Source: Cyanobacteria bacterium M_surface_7_m2_040 (lineage in GTDB: Bacteria > Cyanobacteriota > Cyanobacteriia > PCC-6307 > Cyanobiaceae). Taken from it: DNA of 6,416 nucleotides. The position numbers and the translations under genes are program-made. The notes beneath the pieces are model-generated. The model was given only the letters and a program-made list of their open reading frames with translations. It was not told the DNA's origin and did no database searches. Positions 1-6,066 of this stretch are shown here, one piece after another. How positions within the stretch are numbered: position 1 is the stretch's first letter; the number at the start of each line of letters is the position of its first letter. The DNA lies in assembly GCA_016882555.1 (NCBI GenBank), contig VGPQ01000083.1:1-6416 (forward strand), read 5' to 3'.

Positions 1-612
1 CAGCCTGGCCAGGGCTAGTTGTTTGCCGCTACCGCTGACCAGAAACAGCACCCGCCTGGCGGCACTCAACACCGGCGCCGTCAGCGTGACCCGCGGCAAG
101 CCCTTGCCCTCGCCGATGGTGGTCCAGCGATCGATGACCGTGGGCGCGGCGGTGCCGGGAAACAGGGAGGCGGTGTGGCCGTCATCCCCCAGACCCAGCA
201 GCACGAGATCGAGTTGGGGCGGGCGGCCGGGGCAAAGGGTCTGCAGCACCTCGGCAAACGCCGCTGCCGAAGCTGCCGGATCGGGCCGATCGGTGGGCAC
301 CGGGTGAAAGCGGGCTGCTGCGCCGGGCTCGCCGGGGGCGAGCAGGGTCTCGCGCAGCATGCGGGCGTTGCTGGAGGGATCGTCGGCGCTGACCCAGCGC
401 TCATCCCCCAGCAGCACATCCACGCGATCCCAGGGCAGATGCTGGCGTGCCAAAAGGCGATAGGCCGCCTTGGGCGTCTCCCCGCCGGCGAGGGCGATCT
501 GGGCACGATCGCGTTCGGCCAGGGCCTGATCAATCCACGAAGCGATCTGCTGGGCGCCCTGACGGGCGAGCTCGTCGGGGCTGCTGCAGACCTGCAGGCG
601 GTAGCTGCTCAT
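1..612 (-). CDS. pgl: 6-phosphogluconolactonase (partial, C-terminus beyond left edge)
   Basis: Hydrolyses 6-phosphoglucono-1,5-lactone to 6-phosphogluconate, the second step of the oxidative pentose phosphate pathway, in the cytoplasm. The reading frame is open from the ATG at 612-610 to the window edge, giving 204 codons; the family is usually about 230-260 residues, so only the last few dozen are missing. Translated by hand, it begins MSSYRLQVCSSPDELA. It shows the phosphate-binding ALAGGETPKAAYRLLA at about residues 40-55, then GDERWVSADDPSSNARML at about 69-86 (the family DER and SN motifs). GLGDDGHTASLFPGT lies at about 140-154, with His146 as the expected catalytic residue. Near the edge it ends FLVSGSGKQLALARL, also typical of the family. 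The start codon shares ATGA with the gnd stop, so the two are probably translationally coupled and act in consecutive steps. Motifs are seen; enzyme identity follows from the family. Confidence 0.95.
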   Translation of the reverse strand, partial: MSSYRLQVCSSPDELARQGAQQIASWIDQALAERDRAQIALAGGETPKAAYRLLARQHLPWDRVDVLLGDERWVSADDPSSNARMLRETLLAPGEPGAAARFHPVPTDRPDPAASAAAFAEVLQTLCPGRPPQLDLVLLGLGDDGHTASLFPGTAAPTVIDRWTTIGEGKGLPRVTLTAPVLSAARRVLFLVSGSGKQLALARL

Positions 613-2039
613 GGCAACCACTCGGTGTGGAAGCTGCCGGCACGGTCGACCCGCTCGTAGGTGTGGCTGCCGAAGCAGTCGCGCATGGCCTGCACCAGGT
701 TCTGGGGCAGCCGCGCCGAGCCGTAGCTGGTGATGTAGTCGAGGGTGCTGCTGAAGCAGGGCACCGGGATCGCGGCCAGTGCACTGCCGGCCACAATCCT
801 GCGCAGGCCGCCGATGCGGCGGTTGACCTGCTCGGCAAACCAGGGGTCGATCAGCAGGTTGGGTAGGGCCTGGTTGGCGCTGTAGGCGTTCTGGATGCGC
901 TGCAGCAAACGGGCACGAATGATGCAGCCCCCCTTCCAGATCTGGCCGATCGCGGCAAAGTCGAGGTTGTAGTTGTGCAGCTGGCTGGCCTCCTGCAACA
1001 GGGCCATGCCCTGGGCATAGCTGGCCATGGCCGCCAGGATCGTGGCATCGCGCAGATCGCTCAGGTCGCTGCCCTCACCGAGTGAAAAGGCGTGGCTGGG
1101 GGTAGCCGCCGGCCGCACTGCCGGCAGGAAGGCCTCGGCAGCCTGGCGCTGTGAACGCAGCGAGCTCAACACCCGGGCGTTGAGTGCCGCATAGATGGTG
1201 GGAACCGGCACGCCCATGTTGAGGGCGCTCTCGACGGTCCACAGTCCGGTGCCTTTCTGGCCGGCCGAATCGACGATCGCCTCGACGAGATCGGCGCCGT
1301 TGTCGGGGTCCTTGGTGCGCAGACAGACCTCGGTGATCTCCACCAGAAACGAGGCCAGCTCCTCGGTGGTGTTCCATTGGCCCAGCACATCAGCCATCTG
1401 GGTGCCGCCCATGCCGGCGACCCGCTTCATCAGGTCGTAGGCCTCGGCCAGGATCTGTTCGATGCCGTATTCGATGCCGTTGTGGACGGTCTTGACAAAG
1501 TGGCCAGCCCCACCAGGACCGATGTAGGTCACACAGGGACCATCGTTGACCTGGGCGGCCATCTTGCGCACCAGGCTCTCGATGGCGTCGTAGGCCGCCT
1601 TGGTGCCACCGGGCATCATGCTGGGCCCCTCCAGGGCGCCCTTGGCCCCGCCGGAAACCCCCATGCCGATGTAGCCGAAGCTCTTGCTCTCGAGCTCGGC
1701 CACCCGGCGCTCGGTGTCGGTGTAGAGCGAATTGCCGCCGTCGATCAGCAGGTCGCCTTCCTGCAGCAACGGCGAGAGGGTGGCGATGAGGTCATCGATC
1801 GGCTGGCCGGCCTTCACCATCATCAGGATGCGGCGCGGGCGCTCCAGGGTGGCCACGAACTCCTCGAGCGTGGCGGCGCCGACGATGTCCTTGCCGGCCC
1901 CCCGCCCCTCCAGGAACTCCTGGGTCTTGGCGTAGGTGCGGTTGTAGACCACCGACGAAAAGCCGTTGCGCTCGGCGTTGAGCACCAGGTTCTCGCCCAT
2001 CACACCGAGGCCGATGAGGCCGAAGTGAGCCTTGCCCAT
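609..2039 (-). CDS. gnd: 6-phosphogluconate dehydrogenase, decarboxylating (NADP+)
   Basis: Oxidatively decarboxylates 6-phosphogluconate to ribulose-5-phosphate and CO2, making NADPH; soluble, normally a homodimer. Numbered from the ATG at 2039 the protein has 476 residues, normal for the long family. It starts MGKAHFGLIGLGVMGENL, with the Rossmann GLGVMG at 10-15 and NRT at 33-35 (NADP 2'-phosphate contact). DGGNS is at 100-104 and the substrate loop VSGG at 128-131. The catalytic segment GGAGHFVKTVHNGIEYG carries Lys183, His186, Asn187 and Glu190. The family signature DSAGQKGTGLW is at 257-267 and the C-terminal GSFHTEW at 468-474. An in-frame ATG at 2051 would add MLNP; I prefer 2039 because known homologues begin at the equivalent of MxKAHFGLIG, but neither start has a clear Shine-Dalgarno. 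Its product is not a direct partner of glgC, yet both belong to glycogen-linked carbon flow. The residue after VSGG is Ala where many family members have Glu. Confidence 0.97.
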   Translation of the reverse strand: MGKAHFGLIGLGVMGENLVLNAERNGFSSVVYNRTYAKTQEFLEGRGAGKDIVGAATLEEFVATLERPRRILMMVKAGQPIDDLIATLSPLLQEGDLLIDGGNSLYTDTERRVAELESKSFGYIGMGVSGGAKGALEGPSMMPGGTKAAYDAIESLVRKMAAQVNDGPCVTYIGPGGAGHFVKTVHNGIEYGIEQILAEAYDLMKRVAGMGGTQMADVLGQWNTTEELASFLVEITEVCLRTKDPDNGADLVEAIVDSAGQKGTGLWTVESALNMGVPVPTIYAALNARVLSSLRSQRQAAEAFLPAVRPAATPSHAFSLGEGSDLSDLRDATILAAMASYAQGMALLQEASQLHNYNLDFAAIGQIWKGGCIIRARLLQRIQNAYSANQALPNLLIDPWFAEQVNRRIGGLRRIVAGSALAAIPVPCFSSTLDYITSYGSARLPQNLVQAMRDCFGSHTYERVDRAGSFHTEWLP

Positions 2040-2051
2040 GGGGTTCAGCAA

Positions 2052-2136
2052 TCAGGTTGGGTCGTTCTCAGTGTGGCGAAGCAGGGCCCGGCGGCCACGC
2101 TTCGATGCCGCCTGTCACAGAGCGGTCAGGGTTTGC
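2052..2136 (-). other. glgC-gnd intercistronic region
   Basis: About 85 bp (97 bp if gnd starts at 2039) between the glgC stop and the gnd start. It holds no ORF of note. Its one clear element is the 28-bp hairpin at 2077-2104, listed separately. I see no convincing -10/-35 pair and no T-tract on the minus strand, so read-through from glgC into gnd is plausible. Confidence 0.5.
2077..2104 (-). repeat. Inverted repeat / RNA hairpin upstream of gnd
   Basis: Outer arms CGAAGC and GCTTCG pair perfectly over 6 bp. After a 2x2 internal mismatch, inner arms GGCC and GGCC pair over 4 bp around a 4-nt loop. In the glgC-gnd transcript this would fold into a GC-rich stem ending 25 nt before the upstream gnd ATG (37 nt before the preferred one). 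No run of U follows it on the minus strand, so it is not a canonical intrinsic terminator. It could act as an RNA-processing or 3'-end stabilising element for glgC mRNA, or modulate gnd translation. The pairing is seen; the role is inferred. Confidence 0.5.
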
Positions 2137-3432
2137 TCAAATGACCGTGCCGTCAGCGATGGTGCCGTTCTTGACCACCACGACAATGCCGTTGCGGATG
2201 TAGAAGTTCAGCTCCGGTCGATCGGCTTCTTCGATCCGGTCCTTGTTGATGAGCGTGACGTTGCTACCGATGCGCACGTTTTTGTCGAGAATGGCCCCCT
2301 TGACCGTGGTGCCCTGGCCCACGCCGAGGGGGGTGCCTCCCCGCTCCCGCAGCACGAGGCGCTCCTCGGACGACTCGAAGTAGTCGGCCCCCATCACCAG
2401 GGTGTCCTGCAGCACCACCTCGTTTTCGACGCGGGTGCGCACACCCAACACGCAGTGGTGAATGCTGCAGGCCTTCAGCAGCGACCCTTCACCGATGATC
2501 GATTCGGTGACCTGGGCATCCTGCAGTTTGCTGGGCGGCAGATAGCGTGGCCGAGTGTAGATCGGAAACTTCTCGTCGTAGAAGGAGAAGGGGGGATTGG
2601 GCTGCTGGGTGAGCGCCAGATTGGCCTCATAGAAGGCGCCGATGGTGCCGATGTCTTCCCAGTAGTCATCAAACAGGAAACTCTGCAGGCGATCGCCCTG
2701 GGCGAGCGAGGTCGGGATGATCTCCTTGCCGAAATCGGTGGAGGTGGGATTGCTGTGCAGCAGATCGAACAGGGTCTTCCTGCTAAACACGTAAATTCCC
2801 ATCGAGGCCAGGAAGGGGCGCTTCTGGGCCTCCTCCTGCGTCAGCCCCAGGCTCTGGGTGTCGACGCGCATGGATTCGAGGGCGTCTCCCTTGGGCTTTT
2901 CGCGGAATTCCTGGATGCGGCCATCGCTACTGGTGCGCATCAAGCCAAAGCCCTCGGCCTGAGCGGCATCAACGGGCAACGCACCCACGGTGAGATCGGC
3001 ACCGGTATCGATGTGATGTTGAACAAACTGGCTGTAGTCCATGCGATACAACTGATCGCCGGACAGGATCAGGTAATGGTCAACATCCCATTCCTGAAAC
3101 AGCCATTGGTATTTGCGCACGGCATCGGCCGTACCTTCAAACCAACTGGGGCTGTCGGGGGTCTGTTGTGCAGCCAGCACCTCGACGAATCCTTGACCAA
3201 ACCCTGCTGACAGGTTGTAGGTCATCGTGAGGTGACGGTTCAATGACGCGCTGTTGAATTGCGTCAACACATAGATCTTGTTGATCTCTGAGTTGATGCA
3301 ATTGCTGATGGGGATATCGATCAGGCGGTATTTACCGGCCAGTGGCACTGCCGGCTTGGCGCGCATCTTGGTCAGGGGATAGAGCCGGGTGCCGGCACCG
3401 CCACCAAGAATGATCGCCAGAACTCGCTTCAT
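2137..3432 (-). CDS. glgC: Glucose-1-phosphate adenylyltransferase (ADP-glucose pyrophosphorylase)
   Basis: Makes ADP-glucose and pyrophosphate from glucose-1-phosphate and ATP, the committed and allosterically controlled step of glycogen synthesis; cytoplasmic homotetramer. The 431-residue product is close to the 429 of the Anabaena enzyme. The nucleotidyltransferase domain opens with the ATP loop [12 protein letters not shown] (10-21) and [19 protein letters not shown] (26-44). It continues with [10 protein letters not shown] (97-106), [10 protein letters not shown] (124-133, catalytic Asp126) and EFREKPKG (174-181, Lys178 for glucose-1-phosphate). A left-handed beta-helix domain follows and ends in [13 protein letters not shown]. 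Lys384 (in DKNVRIG) and Lys421 (in VVKNG) match Anabaena Lys382 and Lys419, the 3-phosphoglycerate activator site. Activation by 3-phosphoglycerate and inhibition by phosphate are therefore expected, as in other cyanobacteria. The ATG at 3432 gives the family N-terminus [12 protein letters not shown]; the ribosome-binding site is weak (GGAT a few bases upstream). Confidence 0.98.
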   Translation of the reverse strand: MKRVLAIILGGGAGTRLYPLTKMRAKPAVPLAGKYRLIDIPISNCINSEINKIYVLTQFNSASLNRHLTMTYNLSAGFGQGFVEVLAAQQTPDSPSWFEGTADAVRKYQWLFQEWDVDHYLILSGDQLYRMDYSQFVQHHIDTGADLTVGALPVDAAQAEGFGLMRTSSDGRIQEFREKPKGDALESMRVDTQSLGLTQEEAQKRPFLASMGIYVFSRKTLFDLLHSNPTSTDFGKEIIPTSLAQGDRLQSFLFDDYWEDIGTIGAFYEANLALTQQPNPPFSFYDEKFPIYTRPRYLPPSKLQDAQVTESIIGEGSLLKACSIHHCVLGVRTRVENEVVLQDTLVMGADYFESSEERLVLRERGGTPLGVGQGTTVKGAILDKNVRIGSNVTLINKDRIEEADRPELNFYIRNGIVVVVKNGTIADGTVI

Positions 3433-3528
3433 TGATCCGTCGATCCCGCTGGTGTTGCGACCGTACCGGAGCGCCCTGCCGCGGGGCGACCCTTTTGAGG
3501 TGCCCCAGCACGAACTGTTGCAGAGGGC
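3433..3528 (-). other. hemA-glgC intercistronic region
   Basis: A gap of just under 100 bp between the hemA stop and the glgC start. It contains two small self-complementary elements: GTGC/GCAC with a 4-nt loop at 3500-3511, and CGCCC/GGGCG with a 7-nt loop at 3472-3488. Neither is followed by a T-tract on the minus strand, so I do not call a terminator. A TACGGT hexamer (plus-strand accgta at 3460-3465) resembles a weak -10 for glgC but has no matching -35. An internal glgC promoter is possible but not supported strongly. Confidence 0.35.
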
Positions 3529-4839
3529 TCAGGCCTCATCGGCCAGATCCTGCAGATCAAACAGTTCCGCCAGGGCGCGCATGGCCTGATGGCGCTGCTG
3601 TCGGCTCTGGGGTGCGCGCAGATTGGTGATCGGCGGATGCAGAATCTTGTTGATGATGCCCTTGCTCAGGGCCTCCACCACTTTGCGCTCGCGCACAGAA
3701 AAATCAGGCCCCATCCGGCTCAGGGCTTTCTGCAGCTCCGCTTCGCGGATATCGTCGAGTTGACGCCGTAGCTTGTTGAGCACCGGCACCGCCTCCAGGC
3801 CGTCCCACCACTCCAGAAACAGCCGCGCTTCTTCGGCCAGCAGACTCTCGGCCTCCTGCGCCATCTCGCGCCTGGCTTCCTGGTTGCGGTTGACCACCTC
3901 CTGCAGGTCGTCAACGTCGTAACGCTGCACCCCCGACAAGCGGCTGACATCGGCAGCGATGTTGCGGGGCACCCCGATGTCGATCAGCATCAGGCTGGAG
4001 CGGCGGTTCAGCGGCTCCAGCCGGGCTGCATCAATGATCGGATCCTCGGCTGCCGTGCTGGTGAACACCAGCGAACAGGTGCTCAGGCAGTGATCGAGAT
4101 CATCGATCGGGCGGCACTGCACCGGCAGTGCAGGGAAATCAGCGGCCATCGCCTCGGCCCGCGCCAGGGTGCGGTTGAGCAGCACCACGCCGCGGCAGCC
4201 CTTGGCGCCCAGGTGCTGCAGCAGCAGGCGGGCCATGCGGCCAGCCCCAACCACAGCCACCTGCTCGTCTTCAAGGCTGATCAGCTGATCGAGCCCCCTG
4301 GCCTGGCCCAGCTTGAGCTGGGCCAGCTCCACAGCCGCTGAGCTGATCGACACGGCGCCGGTGCCCAGATTGGTTTCGGTGCGCACCCGCTTGCCGGTAC
4401 TCACCGCCTGGTTCATCAGGCGGTTGAGAATCGGCCCCACGGAGCGGTGCTCCTGCCCCAGGCGCACCATCTTCTTGACCTGAGAGAGGATCTGGCCCTC
4501 ACCCAGCACCAGGGAATCAAGGCCGGCAGCCACCCGCAACAGGTGGCCGACCGCATCCTCATGGTGGTAGGTGAACAGATGCGGAGACAGCTCCTCAACC
4601 CCCAGCCCCGAATGGCGGCTGAGGAAACTGCCCACGGCTGTGACCCCTAGATCGGGGTTGCGCAGCAGGGTGTAGATCTCGAGCCGGTTGCAGGTGCTGA
4701 GGATCGATGCCTCCAACACCTGCTCATCGGCACGCAGCTGCTGGAGGGAGTCCTCCATGGTCTGCTCCGGGATGCTGAGGCGCTCCCGGATTTCCACCGG
4801 AGCCGTGCGATGACTGAGGCCAATGACGGCAAGGTGCAT
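3529..4839 (-). CDS. hemA: Glutamyl-tRNA reductase
   Basis: Reduces glutamyl-tRNA(Glu) with NADPH to glutamate-1-semialdehyde, the first committed step of C5-pathway tetrapyrrole synthesis (chlorophyll, haem, phycobilins). The protein has 436 residues, within the usual cyanobacterial range. The N-terminal catalytic domain begins MHLAVIGLSHRTAPVEIRE and contains STCNRLEIY (48-56) with the nucleophile Cys50. His99 and the GLDSLVLGEGQILSQVK block (106-122) follow. The NADPH-binding domain carries VVGAGRMA (196-203), followed by LNRT. The C-terminal dimerisation domain includes the conserved ILHPPITNLR segment and an acidic end (ALAELFDLQDLADEA). The ATG at 4839 matches the family N-terminus and lies 20 bp from the glpX stop, so the gene is probably cotranscribed with glpX. 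I see no Shine-Dalgarno in that spacer. No missing catalytic residue or frame problem is visible. Confidence 0.98.
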   Translation of the reverse strand: MHLAVIGLSHRTAPVEIRERLSIPEQTMEDSLQQLRADEQVLEASILSTCNRLEIYTLLRNPDLGVTAVGSFLSRHSGLGVEELSPHLFTYHHEDAVGHLLRVAAGLDSLVLGEGQILSQVKKMVRLGQEHRSVGPILNRLMNQAVSTGKRVRTETNLGTGAVSISSAAVELAQLKLGQARGLDQLISLEDEQVAVVGAGRMARLLLQHLGAKGCRGVVLLNRTLARAEAMAADFPALPVQCRPIDDLDHCLSTCSLVFTSTAAEDPIIDAARLEPLNRRSSLMLIDIGVPRNIAADVSRLSGVQRYDVDDLQEVVNRNQEARREMAQEAESLLAEEARLFLEWWDGLEAVPVLNKLRRQLDDIREAELQKALSRMGPDFSVRERKVVEALSKGIINKILHPPITNLRAPQSRQQRHQAMRALAELFDLQDLADEA

Positions 4840-4859
4840 GGAGGCTGATGGGGCTCAGG

Positions 4860-5864
4860 TCAGCGCAGGGCGATGCTTTGGGCGCCGTCCTTGATGTGCA
4901 CGGTGGTGGTGAAACGAGCCGTGTTGTCGAGGGTGCTGATCACCAGCGAGCTGGTGCGGGTGCAGTCCTTCTCGAACTTCACACCGTCAAACAGCAGACC
5001 ATCGGTGATGCCGCTGGCGGCGAAGACCACGTTCTCGCCGCAGGCCAGCTCCTCGGCCTCGTAGATGCGATCGGGATCACTGATGCCCATCTCGGCGAGG
5101 CGGGCGAGGTTGCCTTCCTTGGTGAGCCCTTCCCATTCGGAGGTCTGGGCCACGGCCGGGTCGTACACCAGCTGGCCCTGGAAGTGGCCACCCAGGGCAC
5201 GCAGCGCGGCGGCGGAAATCACCCCTTCGGGAGCGGCGCCGATGCCCATCAGGCAGTGGGTGCCAGTGCCAGAGAAGCCACAGGCGATGGCGGCCTGCAC
5301 ATCCCCATCGGAGATGGGCTGCACTCGGGCGCCGGTGGCGCGAATCTCCTTGATCAGGTCTTTGTGGCGGGCGCGATCCATCACCACAATCACCAGCTCG
5401 TTGGCGGGAATGCCCAGGCACTCGCTGAGGATCTTGATGTTTTCGGTGGCCGACTTGCGAATGTCGACCTTGCCCTTGGCGGCCGGGGGCGCCGCCAGCT
5501 TCTTCATGTAGAAGTCGGGCGCATTGAACAGACCACCGCGATCAGACGCGGCCAGCACGGCCATCGAACCGCGCTGGCTGTTGGCGCAGAGGTTGGTGCC
5601 TTCGCAGGGGTCCACGGCGAAGTCGACACCGGGGCCGGTGCCGCTGCCCACTTCTTCGCCGATGTAGAGCATCGGCGCCTCGTCACGCTCGCCTTCGCCG
5701 ATGACGATGCGCCCCTGCATCTGAATCTTGTACATGCGCTCGCGCATGGCCTCGACGGCTGCGGCATCGGCCTCGTTCTTGAGACCCATGCCGGTGAGCT
5801 TGGCGGAAGCGATGGCGGCCTGCTCAACGACCTCGAGAATTTCCTGGATCAGGGTGCGGTCCAC
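4860..5864 (-). CDS. glpX: Class II fructose-1,6-/sedoheptulose-1,7-bisphosphatase (GlpX-type)
   Basis: Dephosphorylates fructose-1,6-bisphosphate and, in cyanobacteria, sedoheptulose-1,7-bisphosphate; an essential regenerative step of the Calvin cycle and metal dependent. I place the start at the GTG 5864-5862, giving 334 residues beginning (V/M)[16 protein letters not shown], the length and N-terminus I recall for picocyanobacterial homologues. With this numbering the metal/substrate residues fall at Asp33, Glu57 (in [10 protein letters not shown]), Asp85 and Glu88 (in [11 protein letters not shown]) and Glu213 (in GAAPEG). These are the same numbers as in E. coli GlpX, which supports the start. 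A longer in-frame reading starts from a TTG at 5972, but its extra 36 residues (through [16 protein letters not shown]) do not look like family sequence. The C-terminus is [13 protein letters not shown]. No Shine-Dalgarno precedes the GTG. It is the first gene of the minus-strand cluster. Confidence 0.96.
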   Translation of the reverse strand: MDRTLIQEILEVVEQAAIASAKLTGMGLKNEADAAAVEAMRERMYKIQMQGRIVIGEGERDEAPMLYIGEEVGSGTGPGVDFAVDPCEGTNLCANSQRGSMAVLAASDRGGLFNAPDFYMKKLAAPPAAKGKVDIRKSATENIKILSECLGIPANELVIVVMDRARHKDLIKEIRATGARVQPISDGDVQAAIACGFSGTGTHCLMGIGAAPEGVISAAALRALGGHFQGQLVYDPAVAQTSEWEGLTKEGNLARLAEMGISDPDRIYEAEELACGENVVFAASGITDGLLFDGVKFEKDCTRTSSLVISTLDNTARFTTTVHIKDGAQSIALR

Positions 5865-5969
5865 GGCGGTGCGGCAAGGGGAAGGAACTTCTTGAACGAA
5901 AGGGAGCCGGGAGGTGCCAAGGCCCTTGACGGCTTGTCGCGGCAGCGATTCTCGGTCTCGAAGCGCCCG

Positions 5970-5984
5970 CAACTGTATCAGTTG
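5970..5984. promoter_or_regulatory. 15-bp dyad (candidate operator) over the glpX -10
   Basis: CAACTG-TAT-CAGTTG is a perfect inverted repeat with 6-bp arms and a 3-bp centre. It coincides with the best glpX promoter candidate, so a dimeric regulator bound here would be placed to block or modulate glpX transcription. The symmetry is seen directly; binding by a regulator is inference and I cannot name the protein. Confidence 0.4.
5972..5980 (-). promoter_or_regulatory. Candidate extended -10 promoter of glpX
   Basis: On the minus strand the sequence reads TGATACAGT: a TG-N extension followed by the -10-like hexamer TACAGT (four of six matches to TATAAT). No good -35 lies 16-18 bp upstream, which an extended -10 can tolerate. 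It would place the transcription start near 5965 and give a glpX leader of about 100 nt. This is a pattern match only. Confidence 0.35.
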
Positions 5985-6010
5985 TGGCTCTGGCCCAGGC
6001 TCGGTGGAGT

Positions 6011-6030
6011 GGAAGCTCCGGTCCGCTTCC
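6011..6030. promoter_or_regulatory. 20-bp dyad abutting the rpe -10
   Basis: GGAAGC and GCTTCC form perfect 6-bp inverted arms around an 8-bp spacer (TCCGGTCC), ending on the base just before the rpe -10. It fills the spacer and -35 position of the rpe promoter, where no TTGACA-like box is visible. It could be an operator or activator site. The symmetry is seen; the function is inferred. Confidence 0.35.
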
Positions 6031-6036
6031 TACAAT
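6031..6036 (+). promoter_or_regulatory. rpe: Candidate -10 box of rpe (TACAAT)
   Basis: TACAAT matches the sigma-70 -10 consensus at five of six positions and lies 26 bp before the rpe ATG. It predicts a start site near 6042-6044 and a very short leader. No -35 consensus is present at 16-18 bp spacing, which is common in cyanobacterial promoters. Confidence 0.55.
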
Positions 6037-6045
6037 CGCGCCCCC

Positions 6046-6066
6046 ATGCCTGACGCGGCCCCATGA
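6046..6066 (+). CDS. Six-codon mini-ORF (MPDAAP) overlapping the rpe start
   Basis: An ATG at 6046 opens a frame of six codons, MPDAAP, whose TGA (6064-6066) overlaps the rpe ATG in the arrangement ATGA. It is in a different frame from rpe. It would begin only 2-4 nt after the predicted transcription start, so it could be read almost leaderless and hand ribosomes to rpe by termination-reinitiation. No Shine-Dalgarno precedes either start. At this size it could easily be chance, and its translation is unproven. Confidence 0.2.
   Translation: MPDAAP

Larger units (their letters stand above)
5865..6062. promoter_or_regulatory. Divergent glpX-rpe control region
   Basis: About 200 bp separate the divergent starts of glpX (GTG, minus) and rpe (ATG, plus), so the promoters of both transcription units should lie here. 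It contains the candidate -10 elements, two perfect dyads and the mini-ORF listed separately. It also has an 11-bp palindrome CAAGGCCCTTG (5918-5928) inside the predicted glpX leader. The glpX leader would be roughly 100 nt long, while the rpe leader would be only about 20 nt. I see no known riboswitch architecture in the leader, though I cannot fold it here. Confidence 0.7.

Noticed and set aside
19..660. 213-codon plus-strand open frame opposite pgl
   Set aside because: The minus strand encodes a clear 6-phosphogluconolactonase through the same bases.
1377..2144. 255-codon plus-strand open frame opposite gnd
   Set aside because: Shadow of gnd with low-complexity His/Gly/Ala/Val-rich translation and no domain.
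2689..2696. GCGATCGC octamer (HIP1)
   Set aside because: HIP1 is a cyanobacterial hallmark when abundant, but I found only this one full copy, inside glgC, which is not more than chance would give in GC-rich DNA.
2032..3210. 392-codon plus-strand open frame opposite glgC
   Set aside because: Shadow of glgC; no family motif, and the sense strand carries all the conserved residues.
3472..3488. CGCCC/GGGCG stem between hemA and glgC as a terminator
   Set aside because: The stem is only 5 bp and no T-tract follows it on the transcribed strand.
5926..5931. TTGACG as a plus-strand -35 box
   Set aside because: No acceptable -10 lies 16-18 bp downstream, and the rpe -10 is about 100 bp away.
4848..6053. 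401-codon plus-strand open frame opposite glpX
   Set aside because: It is antisense to an unmistakable glpX. Its composition (Gly, Ala, His, Leu, Val rich, no recognisable domain) is what the complement of GC-rich coding sequence gives.
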